NCBI GenBank assembly: GCA_902806235.1
Contig: CADCVW010000054.1
Span: forward strand, 1-62,273
Reading direction: 5' to 3'
Origin: an uncultured Sphingomonadaceae bacterium
GTDB taxonomy: Bacteria > Pseudomonadota > Alphaproteobacteria > Sphingomonadales > Sphingomonadaceae
DNA: 62,273 nucleotides
Position numbers and translations under genes: made by a program. Below, one piece after another: positions 16,364 through 24,878 of this stretch. The notes under the pieces are model-generated. The model saw only the letters and a program-made list of their open reading frames with translations. It had not been told where the DNA came from and did no database searches. Every line of letters begins with the position of its first letter. Within the stretch, counting starts at the first letter, position 1.

Positions 16364-17890
16364 TCAGCGCGGCAGCACCGCCATCTCGGACGGCAGTGCG
16401 GGAACGTCGAAGAGGTCGCGCGCTTCCGGGTAGAAGCGGACCAGCAGCCGCGCGGCGCAGCGCGTCAGCGCCTCCTCGAGCGGGCCGACCAGCGCCGCCG
16501 CCGTCGCCTCCGACTTCCCTCGCTCCCACAGGCGGCGCAGCTCGGCGCGTTCCGCCTCGACCTCGGCGGCGACCGCGTCTCGCCAGTGCGGCGGGTGCTC
16601 GCCCTCCTCCCAATCGCCGCGGCCCCGGCCGAAATGGGCGACCGCGAGATAGCGGAGCAGCGAGGAGCGGGCGAGTTCGAGGAAAAACTCCTCGCCCCAG
16701 CGCAGGGCCTCGCCCTGCTCGCCGCCGAGCAGGTTGTAGCCCCGCGCCGCGCTCCCCGCGCCGAGCGCGCCGAGGATGCCGCCGACGAGCATTCCACCGC
16801 CGAGCGTCAGCCCGCCCGCGGCCAGGTCGGCGGCTAGCCCGCCCACCGCACCGGAGGCGAGCCCGCCGAGCAACGCGGCGAAGCCTTCGGGCGCGGGGGC
16901 CGCGGCGGCGTAGTCGCGGCCAACGCGGCGCAGCGCTTCCTTGGCCGCGCGGCCCGAGAGGTCGTGGAGGCGGATCAGCGCTTCGGCAGCGGCGCGCGCG
17001 TCCGCCTCCAGCCGTTCCGCCAGCTTGCCCATCGCGCGGCGCGCTTCGGGCGGCTGCTCGTCGCGCAACGACAGCAGCGCGCCGCGCGCCTTGTCGCGCC
17101 AGTCGCGCTCGCCCAGCGGCTCGCGGTCAACGGCGGCCGTCGCCAGGTGCTCGGCAAGCAGGCGCATGGCTGCGGCGAAGCGGCGACGGTTCTTGTCGGC
17201 CCAGGCTTGGCCGAGCCGGCGCACTGCGTCGCGCTGATCCGGCTCGATCAGCTCCTCCACCGCGCGGAGCAGCGCGCCTTCCTGCACCCAGCAGCGGGCG
17301 AAGGCGTCGAGCGTCAGCGCGCCGCGCACGACTTCCCCGCCCGGCCCTTCGCGCAGCGCCGCCTCCCACCGCTCCTCTTCCCAGCCGCCGTCCTCACGCG
17401 GCGGGCCGACCTGGTTGAGGAGGAGCAGCACGGGCTTGCCGATCCAGGCCATGATCTCGAGTTCGGGCCCGACGTAGCCCGCATCCGCCGGGTCCTCGGC
17501 GGCGCTGACGAGGTAGAGTATCACGTCCGCCTCGTCGCGCGCGTTGCGCACCGCCAGCTGGCTGAGGAACAGCGGGCGGTCGCGGAAGCGGTCCCAGACT
17601 TGGGCCAGAAACCAGCCGATCGGGTTGTTGGACCCGCGCAGCCGGCGGAGCAGCCGCGCGGTGTCGCCGAAGCCGGGGGTGTCCCACAGCATCAGGCTGT
17701 CGCCGCCGGCGCTGAGCATCACGTAGCCAGTGGCGACCTCCGTGACGTGCGCCGCGTCGCGCACCTCGCCCACGTCGCGGCCGAGCAGGGTGCGGACCAA
17801 GGTCGTCTTGCCGACGTTGGTGTGCGAAATCAGGCTGAGGTTGATGGTGCGCGCGCCGTCGATCGCGGCGAGGGCCGACTCCCCGTTCAC
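16364..17890 (-). CDS. GTPase with DUF3482 C-terminal domain
   Basis: A 508-residue protein with an N-terminal Era-like GTPase domain: G1 loop SHTNVGKTT with G27-K28-T29, G3 D70-TPGFGD, and a G4 element at N159-Q160-VG that departs from NKxD. The DUF3482 half is helical and contains a glycine/alanine-rich hydrophobic stretch at about residues 335-385 (LLGGLASGAVGGLAA, then GGGMLVGGILGALGAG) that could insert into a membrane. The GTG start at 17890 overlaps the DUF2868 stop (GTGA), so the two products are made together. DUF3482/DUF2868 pairs recur in Proteobacteria but, to my knowledge, have no assigned function; a membrane-remodelling or stress role is only a guess. Confidence 0.85.
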   Translation of the reverse strand: MNGESALAAIDGARTINLSLISHTNVGKTTLVRTLLGRDVGEVRDAAHVTEVATGYVMLSAGGDSLMLWDTPGFGDTARLLRRLRGSNNPIGWFLAQVWDRFRDRPLFLSQLAVRNARDEADVILYLVSAAEDPADAGYVGPELEIMAWIGKPVLLLLNQVGPPREDGGWEEERWEAALREGPGGEVVRGALTLDAFARCWVQEGALLRAVEELIEPDQRDAVRRLGQAWADKNRRRFAAAMRLLAEHLATAAVDREPLGERDWRDKARGALLSLRDEQPPEARRAMGKLAERLEADARAAAEALIRLHDLSGRAAKEALRRVGRDYAAAAPAPEGFAALLGGLASGAVGGLAADLAAGGLTLGGGMLVGGILGALGAGSAARGYNLLGGEQGEALRWGEEFFLELARSSLLRYLAVAHFGRGRGDWEEGEHPPHWRDAVAAEVEAERAELRRLWERGKSEATAAALVGPLEEALTRCAARLLVRFYPEARDLFDVPALPSEMAVLPR

Positions 17891-19353
17891 GCCGCGGTCG
17901 CCGTCGGCCGGCGGAGCAGCCCATCCTCCAGCGCGCGGACGAGCGCTGCCGGCTCGTCCTCCTCCAGGTCGACGAACACCGGCTCGACCCCGTGCGGACG
18001 CAGCACCGTCCCCCACGCCGCGCGGCGCGCCTGGAGCCGCGCGTCGCCGCCCGCCAGCCGCCGCCGAAAGGCCGCCTCGTCGACTAACGCTGCCACCCCC
18101 GCCCCGCGCGGCTCGCCCAGCCGGCGCAAGCCCGCGACGAAGGCACCTTGGTTCTCCGCCTCGGGCGTGGCGGACAGATTGAATAGGGCGAGCAGATGGT
18201 CCGCCTCGCCGAGCCCCGCGCCGTCGGTAGCGAGCCGTTCGTCCTCCGCGCCATAGGCAACAGATGGCTCCAGCTCCGTCCGTGTCCCCGCCCCTAGCGC
18301 GTCGCCTAACGCTTGGCGCAAGCGGTCCGCGGCGCGGTCGGGCAGGCGGAAGCTGTAGGGCAGCACGCGCACCGCCGCGCCTTCGCCGCTGGCGCTGCGC
18401 AGCAGGCGGCGGGCGTAGCCGTCGTCGGCGCGGCCAACGGGCAGCGTGCGCCGCACTCGCCCGGCGCGCGCGGCGTGCCAGGCGGCGAGCACAAGCCGCG
18501 GGCCGATAATGAGGAGAAAGGCGGTGGCGGCATAGAGGTGGATCCACGGCCCCGCGTTGGCCCCCGGCCCCTCGCTCCAGCGCAGCCGCTCGAGCCCCGC
18601 CGCGTCCGGCAACGCCACGCCCGTCAGCGCGCTCGCCGGCCCGAGCGCGACAGCCAGCACGCCGCGCAGCGTTTCCGCGCCGACGAAGGTGCTTTCCCAG
18701 CCCGCGCGATACTCGACGCCGAGCGCGCGGAGGTACATGCCGAGCAGCGCGCCCACGGCGAGCGCGGCGGCGGACAGGTGCAGCGCCCGGCTCGCGCGGC
18801 TGTAGGTCAGCGCGGCGGTGGCGCTCAACCAATCCCCCGCAAAGCGCCGCAGCGCGCGGCCGAGCGCCTGCTGCGCGTCGAGCTTGCGGCCGAGCGGCTC
18901 CGCCCAGCGCCCGAGCAGCCGGGCGAAGCCGTTGCCCCCCTGCCCGCGCCCGCCCGCCCGGCGCAGCGCGCCCAAGCCGAGGGACAGGTACACCGTAAGA
19001 TTCCAGGCGAGCATGCCCAGCAGCGGAAAGGCGATGATGTTGAGCCGCTTGCCCCCGCCGATCTCGCTCGTCGCCGCGCCCAGCGCGAGCGCGGCGAGCG
19101 GCAGCGCCCAATCCAGCCAGCCCGGCCAGCGCGCGGCGGCAGTTGCGCGGCGAACTGCGGGAAAGCGCGCCAGCAATCGTTCCTCCAGCACCTCCGCACG
19201 GCGGGCGAGGAAGGCGTCGTCGCCCGCCGGCCCGCCCGCCAGCGCGGCGGCAGTCGCCTCCCGCCGGTCGTCGCGCGTCAGCACCGCCTCTGCCCCATCC
19301 TGCAGCTCGACGGCGCGGACGAGCAGGAAGGCGCGGGCGTCGTCCTCGGTCAT
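17887..19353 (-). CDS. DUF2868 integral membrane protein
   Basis: A 488-residue protein starting MTEDDARAFLLVRAVEL. It has an N-terminal cytoplasmic part, about four membrane segments (around residues 95-140, 225-245 and 305-330) and a large soluble C-terminal domain with LPYSFRLPDRAADRL, where nucleotide- or partner-binding might occur. The layout matches DUF2868, always or nearly always encoded next to a DUF3482 GTPase. ATG at 19353 lacks a strong ribosome binding site but marks the start of family-like sequence; the upstream 55 codons are low-complexity. Proposed role: membrane platform or effector for the coupled GTPase. Function unknown. Confidence 0.8.
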   Translation of the reverse strand: MTEDDARAFLLVRAVELQDGAEAVLTRDDRREATAAALAGGPAGDDAFLARRAEVLEERLLARFPAVRRATAAARWPGWLDWALPLAALALGAATSEIGGGKRLNIIAFPLLGMLAWNLTVYLSLGLGALRRAGGRGQGGNGFARLLGRWAEPLGRKLDAQQALGRALRRFAGDWLSATAALTYSRASRALHLSAAALAVGALLGMYLRALGVEYRAGWESTFVGAETLRGVLAVALGPASALTGVALPDAAGLERLRWSEGPGANAGPWIHLYAATAFLLIIGPRLVLAAWHAARAGRVRRTLPVGRADDGYARRLLRSASGEGAAVRVLPYSFRLPDRAADRLRQALGDALGAGTRTELEPSVAYGAEDERLATDGAGLGEADHLLALFNLSATPEAENQGAFVAGLRRLGEPRGAGVAALVDEAAFRRRLAGGDARLQARRAAWGTVLRPHGVEPVFVDLEEDEPAALVRALEDGLLRRPTATAA

Positions 19354-19421
19354 CGGGCGGCGGGCTGGGCGGGCGGCGGGATCATCCGGAACACAACCTC
19401 CGCGGGCGGTCGGAGGTTGCT

Positions 19422-20198
19422 TCAGGCGGGCGACGCGTAGCGGAGGCCGCGGCGCCCCAGTATGCGGAGGAGGAAGCGTTCTCTGCTCCGCACGTGTTCC
19501 AGCGCGGTCGGCGTCCACAGCGCGCGCGGGTCGGTCGCGCTGTCGGCAGTCTCGTTAACGCGGGGGTGGCGGCGGCAGAGCTCGAGTTCGGCGGGCGAGT
19601 AGCTGAAGCGGCCGAGGAACCCGGCGAGTTCCTCGTTCAGGCGCTCCTGCCGCAGAAAGGTCACGTCTGCCATGTCGCGCTCGAAAGCGCCGCCGTCGAC
19701 GTAGTCGTCCGACAGGGCGCGGATCGCGCGCTCGGGCTCCCGGAAAAAGAAGCGGGCGAACTGCACCGTCTGGTGCCCCAGCCCGAGCGGGTTTTCGCCG
19801 CCGAGCCGGCGTTCGACGGCCAGGTCCCATAGCGTCGCGAACTCGTCGAGCGACAAGTCGGGGAAGTTCGGCAGGCGGCGGACGAGCGTTTCGCGGTCGA
19901 CCGGCGGATGGTCCGCCCACCAGCGATAGCGGTAGGCGGAAAGCAGCTTGTCGTATGGGCTGCGGATCACGGACACGACCGGCAGGTGGCGGTAGGCCAC
20001 GGGGACCTGCGACCAAGTGCCGTGCTGGTCCCTGCCCCCGGCCAGCGCGCCCTCGCGCGGCAGCAGCAGCTCCTTCAGGAAGCGGTCGGCGCCCCAGCGC
20101 CAGCGGCGGCGCGCGTGGATCTCCTTCAACACTTGGCGGACGAATGAGCTGCCGGTCTTGGGCAGGTTCAGCACGACGAACTGCGACGTGACCAGCAT
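19422..20198 (-). CDS. sulfotransferase-family protein (paralogue 1)
   Basis: A 258-residue cytoplasmic sulfotransferase. The 5'-phosphosulfate loop is FVVLNLPKTGSSFVRQVL near residue 7, and the 3'-phosphate site is SVIRSPYDKLLSAYRYRWW, so it should use PAPS as donor. It is clearly paralogous to the product of 22173-23009: both begin ML(V/I)TS(Q/R)FVVLN, share RWWADHPP, LGLG and HPRVNET, and have similar length. The gene is divergent to the Stf0-type gene with 66 bp between starts. With the neighbouring glycosyltransferases and exporter it probably sulfates a glycan or glycolipid. Acceptor unknown. Confidence 0.8.
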   Translation of the reverse strand: MLVTSQFVVLNLPKTGSSFVRQVLKEIHARRRWRWGADRFLKELLLPREGALAGGRDQHGTWSQVPVAYRHLPVVSVIRSPYDKLLSAYRYRWWADHPPVDRETLVRRLPNFPDLSLDEFATLWDLAVERRLGGENPLGLGHQTVQFARFFFREPERAIRALSDDYVDGGAFERDMADVTFLRQERLNEELAGFLGRFSYSPAELELCRRHPRVNETADSATDPRALWTPTALEHVRSRERFLLRILGRRGLRYASPA

Positions 20199-20264
20199 GG
20201 GCGCGCGCTGGCACGCGGGCCCGGGCGTGGCAAGGCGGGGCAGAGGCCGCTAAGCGGGCCGCCG

Positions 20265-21029
20265 ATGCCCGACGCGCCCCTCCCCCGCGGCTACGCCATC
20301 TGCTCCGAGCACCGCTCGGGCAGCACCCTCCTGTGCCGGTTGTTAGCTTCCACGGGGAAGCTCGGCCGCCCGGACGAGTTCTTCCGCCATACGGAGTTCT
20401 CCCACCGCCTAGAGCGCGAACCCGCGCTGCTGGCCGAGGTGCGGGCGCGCGCGAGCACGCCCAACGGCGTGTACGGCATCAAGCTGTTCACCCAGCAGTT
20501 CGACGTCACCGCGAAGGCGCGCTGGACCGAGCGCCTGCCTGGGCTGTTCTTCGTCCACCTGGAGCGCCGCGACCTGCTCGGTCAGGCGATCTCGCTCGCC
20601 CGCGCGCTACAGACGGAGCAGTATGTGGCGGAGGAGGCCTCGCGGCGCGAGCCGCGCTACGACCGCCGGCTAATCGCGCGCCACCTCGGCCGCATCGCCG
20701 ACGGGCACGCGCGCTGGCGGCGCTTCTTCGCGCGCAACGGGATCGAGCCGGTGTGGCTGGTGTACGAGGAGTTAGTCGCCGATCCCCAAGCCGCGGTGGA
20801 CGCGATCGCCCGGCGGGCGATGCTCCGCGAGCCCGCGCCGATCGCGCCGGGGGTGCTCGGCATGGCCGTGCAGCGCGACCGGCTGTCGGAGGAATGGCGG
20901 GCGCGCTTCGTCGCGAAAGCGGGCGACCTCGGCTACCTCGATCACCCGCTCGGCCGGTCGCGGGTCTGGCTGCGCCGCTTGGCGCGCGACGTCGGCCACC
21001 GTGGCCGCGCGCTCAGCGGGCGAAGGTAG
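20265..21029 (+). CDS. Stf0-type sulfotransferase
   Basis: A 254-residue protein of the Stf0 group, named after the mycobacterial trehalose 2-sulfotransferase. The 5'-phosphosulfate motif is YAICSEHRSGSTLLCRLL, followed by GRPDEFF; NGVYGIKLFTQQF is also typical. FVHLERRDLLGQAISLARA is the 3'-phosphate element and VWLVYEELVADPQAAV is the usual late motif. It uses PAPS to sulfate a hydroxyl of a sugar. The gene overlaps the 3' end of the convergent GT2 gene by 17 bp. It is a different sulfotransferase lineage from the two flanking paralogues, so several positions or acceptors may be sulfated here. Confidence 0.85.
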   Translation: MPDAPLPRGYAICSEHRSGSTLLCRLLASTGKLGRPDEFFRHTEFSHRLEREPALLAEVRARASTPNGVYGIKLFTQQFDVTAKARWTERLPGLFFVHLERRDLLGQAISLARALQTEQYVAEEASRREPRYDRRLIARHLGRIADGHARWRRFFARNGIEPVWLVYEELVADPQAAVDAIARRAMLREPAPIAPGVLGMAVQRDRLSEEWRARFVAKAGDLGYLDHPLGRSRVWLRRLARDVGHRGRALSGRR

Positions 21030-22131
21030 CCTCGACCGGCTGCTCGGGCTCCGCCGGCTCGCCGCGGGCGCGCCACTCCCACAAGGTGCGGCCGCCGAAG
21101 CGGCGCCGCGCTTCCTCGCTTTTCTTCCGCAACCGCCGCCGCATCATGTAGCGCAGCGTCCGCGGGCTCAGCGTTGCCCAAGCGGCCCAGATCAGCGCCC
21201 GCGCCGTCGGGCCGTCGGCGCTCAGCCGGCCGCGGGTGAGCAGTTGGCCGAGCGTGGGCGGCCGCAGCCCCGACCAGAGGGTGATGAAGCCGAGCGACAG
21301 GAAAGTGTTGGGGTTGTGCTTGCTGCCGTTCGCGGCGCTGTCGCGCGGCGCGCGGAGCAGGGCGGTGTAGTCCTCGCCCCGCTCGGACGCCGCCCGGCAT
21401 TCAAACATGGCGTCCACCGAGCGCTCCACCTCCGCCCGGCGCGAGGTCAGCCGCGTGCTCGTTTCGGAGAAGCGGTGCTGGTATAAGGCTTCGGCGGTGA
21501 CGAGCACGCGCCCGACGTCCGCCATGCGGACGTAAAGGTCGAGGTCCTCCCAAAAATCGCACTCGGCGCGGTAGCCGCCGACCCGGTCGAACGCCCAGCG
21601 CCGGAACATGATGGAGCCGTGGGCGAAAGGCGCGGCGAAGCCGAATTCGCCTAGCCGGCTCACGTCCGGCTCGCGCACTACGCGGCCCTGGCGGTCGATC
21701 CCTTCCCACACGGAGCCGACGAGCACCGCTTCCGGATCGCCGGCCAGGATCGCGAGCTGGCGCTCCATGCGTTGCGGATGGGAGATGTCGTCGGCGTCCA
21801 TGCGCGCGACGACCGGCGCGGCGGCCTGCTCCACCACCCAGTTCGAGCTGCCGGCGGGCCCGAGGCTCCGCTCGCCTTCGAACAAGCGGATGCGCGCGTC
21901 CCGCGCCGCCCACCAGCGCAGCCGCTCGCGCGAGCCGTCGGTGGAGTCGTCGTCGCGGATGACGAACTCGAAGTGACGGAAGCTCTGCCCCAGGATACTT
22001 TCCACCGCGACGTCGAGGTACGGCAGCGCATTGCGCACCGGCATAACCACGCTCAAGGGGGGGCTACTCAACAAGGGTCTCGCAGTGCTTCGCTGTAGGT
22101 CGTCGGCGGACGGCGCGGCGCTCCCTCGCAT
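21013..22131 (-). CDS. family 2 glycosyltransferase
   Basis: A 372-residue cytoplasmic GT-A enzyme. PPLSVVMPVRNALPYLDVAV opens the nucleotide-binding fold; DDDSTDGS and the metal-binding ARMDADDISHPQRME give the GT2 signature, with FWEDLDLYVRMA as the acceptor-side motif. The last 100 residues are basic and not recognised. Start at ATG 22131 is 20 residues before the conserved fold and lacks a clear ribosome binding site; a TTG near 22071 is an alternative. It lies 41 bp downstream of the second sulfotransferase gene in the same direction and is likely co-transcribed. It should add one sugar to a surface glycan. Confidence 0.85.
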   Translation of the reverse strand: MRGSAAPSADDLQRSTARPLLSSPPLSVVMPVRNALPYLDVAVESILGQSFRHFEFVIRDDDSTDGSRERLRWWAARDARIRLFEGERSLGPAGSSNWVVEQAAAPVVARMDADDISHPQRMERQLAILAGDPEAVLVGSVWEGIDRQGRVVREPDVSRLGEFGFAAPFAHGSIMFRRWAFDRVGGYRAECDFWEDLDLYVRMADVGRVLVTAEALYQHRFSETSTRLTSRRAEVERSVDAMFECRAASERGEDYTALLRAPRDSAANGSKHNPNTFLSLGFITLWSGLRPPTLGQLLTRGRLSADGPTARALIWAAWATLSPRTLRYMMRRRLRKKSEEARRRFGGRTLWEWRARGEPAEPEQPVEATFAR

Positions 22132-22172
22132 CCCGGCGCGAGGATGTCACCCCCTGCGCGCCGGGGCTGGGC

Positions 22173-23009
22173 TCAGACGGTAGCCGGGGCCCCATTGTCG
22201 ACGGCGGGCGGCGGATAGCGGTGGCCCAGCCGGTCGAGCATCGCGAACAGCCGGCCCTCGCGCGCGCGGACGTGCTCGATGCCCCAAGCGGTCCAGGCTG
22301 CGCGGGTTCCGCCCGGGCGCGTTTCGTTGACGCGCGGGTGCGCCAAGCACATCGCCTGCTCGTCCTCGCCAAAGCCGTGGCGGGCGAGAAAGGCGGCGAG
22401 TTCCGCGTTCAGCCGATCCTGGCGGAGCAGGGTCAGGTCGCCCAGCGCGTGCTCCCAAGCGCCCGACGCGACGTGATTGTCGTTCAGCCCGGCCAGCGCC
22501 GCGGCCGGGTCCGGCCAGAAGAACTGGACGAACTCGACGGTCAGGTTGCCGAGCCCGAGCGGGTTGAGGCCGCCCAGCTTGCGCTCGGCGATCAGGTCGC
22601 TCAGTCGCAGGAACTCGTCGAACGACAGGTCGGGAAAGCGGGGAAAGCCGCCCCGGAGCGCGCGGAACGGCAGCGGCGGGTGGTCGGCCCACCAACGGTA
22701 TTCATACTCGGAGCGTAGCTTGTCCCACGGATTGCGCGCCACCGCCACGAGCGGAAGTTGGCGGTACTGCGGCGGCACCTGCGCGCGGACGCCGTGCTGG
22801 TCGGGCGCACGGTCGGGCAGGCGGACGTTAGGTAGCATTAGCTCGCGCAGGAACAGGTCGGAGTCGCCGAAGCCCGCCGCGGCGCGCAGCCGTTCGCCGA
22901 CGCCCGCCCGGGCGCGGCGCCGCGCGTACACCGCCTTCAGCGCCGCGCGCACGAAGGAGCTGCCGCTCTTGGGGACGTTCAGGACGACGAAGCGCGAGGT
23001 GATGAGCAT
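22173..23009 (-). CDS. sulfotransferase-family protein (paralogue 2)
   Basis: A 278-residue paralogue of the product of 19422-20198, with the PAPS loop FVVLNVPKSGSSFVRAAL, the 3'-phosphate site VAVARNPWDKLRSEYEYRWW and the shared LGGLNPLGLGNLTVEF and HPRVNETRP. It has an extra insertion of about 15 residues after the first helix (GVGERLRAAAGFGDSD). Start placed at ATG 23009, which matches the start of paralogue 1; an in-frame codon at 23051 would overlap the exporter promoter region. It is divergent to the ABC exporter gene. Substrate unknown. Confidence 0.8.
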   Translation of the reverse strand: MLITSRFVVLNVPKSGSSFVRAALKAVYARRRARAGVGERLRAAAGFGDSDLFLRELMLPNVRLPDRAPDQHGVRAQVPPQYRQLPLVAVARNPWDKLRSEYEYRWWADHPPLPFRALRGGFPRFPDLSFDEFLRLSDLIAERKLGGLNPLGLGNLTVEFVQFFWPDPAAALAGLNDNHVASGAWEHALGDLTLLRQDRLNAELAAFLARHGFGEDEQAMCLAHPRVNETRPGGTRAAWTAWGIEHVRAREGRLFAMLDRLGHRYPPPAVDNGAPATV

Positions 23010-23083
23010 GGGATAGCTTTGCCAGCGTAGCCCAGCCCTGCCCGTTGACAAAGGCGGCGGCGGTGGCCAGCCCTGCCCGCCTC

Positions 23084-24862
23084 ATGGACGGGGCGGAGCA
23101 GGGGCGAGCGGCGGGATCGCTGCCGGACACGGTCGCGGCGCTGCTCCGTACGCTCCGCCCAGAGCGGCGACGGCGGTTGGGGCTGGTGCTGCTGGCACTG
23201 GTCGGCAGCGCGCTTGCCGAGCTGGTGACAATCGGCGCCGCGCTTCCCTTTCTCGCGCTGGTCGCCGCCCCCGAGCGCGCGGCGGCCGCGCCGGGGTTCG
23301 CATTGTTTGCCGAATGGGTAGGCGGCGGGCCAGTTGAAGCCTTGGTGCGCCGGGCGGCGCTGCTGCTCGCCGCCGCCGCGGCGGCCGGGGCGGCGCTGCG
23401 GCTCGCGACGCTCCGCTTGTCGCAGAATTTTGTCGCGGGCATCGCGCACGATCTGGGAACGGCGATCTTTGCCCGGATGCTGCGCCAGCCCTATGCCTAC
23501 CACGTCCAGCGCAATTCGAGCCGGCTGCTCGCCACGGCGGAGAAGCTGCAAATCCTGACCTCCGGCGTGCTGCTGCCCTTGGTGCAAGGGGCGACCTCCG
23601 CCGTAGTCGCGGGGGCGATCGCCTTTCTCCTGCTGCTGATCGACCCGGTGATGGCGCTGGCCGCGGGCGGTGCAATCGGGCTATTCTACGGGGGCTTGTC
23701 CCGCCTGTTCCGACGGCGGCTGCGCGCCAACGCGGCGGCGGTGGCGGGAGCGACCACCGAGCGCATCCGGCTGTGGCGCGAGGCGCTGGGAAGCATCCGC
23801 GACATTCTGCTCGACGGCGCGCAAAGCGTGTTCGAGGACAGGTTCCGCGAGCTCGACGGCCGCGCGCGCCGGGCGCAAAGCTTTGCTTGGTTCGCCGCCG
23901 CCGCGCCGCGCCCCTTGGCCGAGGCGGCAGGCATCGGGCTCCTCGCGCTAGTGGCGCTGCTTCTTGCCGCGCGGCCGGACGGGTTCGCCGCGGCGCTCCC
24001 CGTGCTCGGCGCCTTCGCGCTCGGCGCGCAGCGGCTGTTGCCGCTCGCCCAGCAAGTCTACCAGGGTGCGAGCCAGCTGACCGGCAATCTAGCGGTGCTG
24101 CAGGATATGCTGGAGCTGGCGAACGCGCCCATTCCGGCGCGGGCCGACAATGCCGCTCCCCCCGCTTTTAGCTACGCGATCGAACTTGCAGGCGTTGGTT
24201 ACCGCTTCGACGGCCGGGCCGAGTGGGCGCTGCGCGGGGTCGACCTGACCATAGCTAAAGGCGAGCGCATCGGCGTGGTAGGCGACAGCGGCGGAGGCAA
24301 GAGCACCTTGTTCGATCTCGTAATAGGGCTGCTGGAACCAATGGAAGGGGAAGTGCGCGTCGATGGCGTGCCCCTTTCCCCCGCGAACCGCGAAGGCTGG
24401 CAGCAGCGGATTGCCCATGTTCCACAGACGGTGTACCTGATCGACGGCTCTGTGCTCGCCAACATCGCGCTGGGCGAGCCGGCTGCGGCGGTCGACCGCG
24501 AGCGCGTCCTCGACGCGGCGCGGCTGGCGCAGCTGGGGCCGCTCATTGATCGACTGCCCGCGGGGCTCGACACGGCAGTGGGCGAGCGCGGCGCGCAGCT
24601 GTCGGGGGGCGAACGGCAGCGCGTCGCCATCGCCCGCGCGCTCTACAAACAGCCGTCGGTGCTCCTTATGGATGAGGCCACCGCGGCGCTCGATCGCAAC
24701 ACTCAGGCGGCGCTGATCGAAGCGGTCGCCGGGTCGTGCCCGGAGATGACGCTGCTGATCGCCGCGCACCAGCCGGCTGCGCTCGTGCGCTGCGACCGGG
24801 TGGTGCGCTTGCAGCGGGGTCGCATCTTCGCCGAATCCGCCCGCGCGGCCCGCCGCGCCTGA
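23084..24862 (+). CDS. ABC exporter, fused membrane and ATPase domains
   Basis: A 592-residue half-transporter: six membrane segments in the first ~330 residues, then an ATPase domain with Walker A GVVGDSGGGKST, signature LSGGERQRVAIARAL, Walker B VLLMDEATAAL and a final H-loop in LIAAHQPAAL. The opening LGLVLLALVGSALAELVTIG resembles PglK/HepA-type exporters that flip lipid-linked glycans, more than type I protein secretion ATPases. I placed the start at ATG 23084; a TTG at 23045 is also in frame. The glycosyltransferase gene begins 16 bp downstream. Likely job: moving a lipid-linked glycan, perhaps sulfated, across the inner membrane. Export of the RTX protein cannot be excluded. Confidence 0.85.
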   Translation: MDGAEQGRAAGSLPDTVAALLRTLRPERRRRLGLVLLALVGSALAELVTIGAALPFLALVAAPERAAAAPGFALFAEWVGGGPVEALVRRAALLLAAAAAAGAALRLATLRLSQNFVAGIAHDLGTAIFARMLRQPYAYHVQRNSSRLLATAEKLQILTSGVLLPLVQGATSAVVAGAIAFLLLLIDPVMALAAGGAIGLFYGGLSRLFRRRLRANAAAVAGATTERIRLWREALGSIRDILLDGAQSVFEDRFRELDGRARRAQSFAWFAAAAPRPLAEAAGIGLLALVALLLAARPDGFAAALPVLGAFALGAQRLLPLAQQVYQGASQLTGNLAVLQDMLELANAPIPARADNAAPPAFSYAIELAGVGYRFDGRAEWALRGVDLTIAKGERIGVVGDSGGGKSTLFDLVIGLLEPMEGEVRVDGVPLSPANREGWQQRIAHVPQTVYLIDGSVLANIALGEPAAAVDRERVLDAARLAQLGPLIDRLPAGLDTAVGERGAQLSGGERQRVAIARALYKQPSVLLMDEATAALDRNTQAALIEAVAGSCPEMTLLIAAHQPAALVRCDRVVRLQRGRIFAESARAARRA

Positions 24863-24878
24863 CCCGGAGCAACCCCGC

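Noticed and set aside
16364-19111. Single 915-residue protein covering the GTPase and upstream DNA
   Set aside because: The first ~400 residues are a shadow of the DUF2868 gene; the GTPase domain begins at the GTG at 17890 that overlaps the DUF2868 stop.
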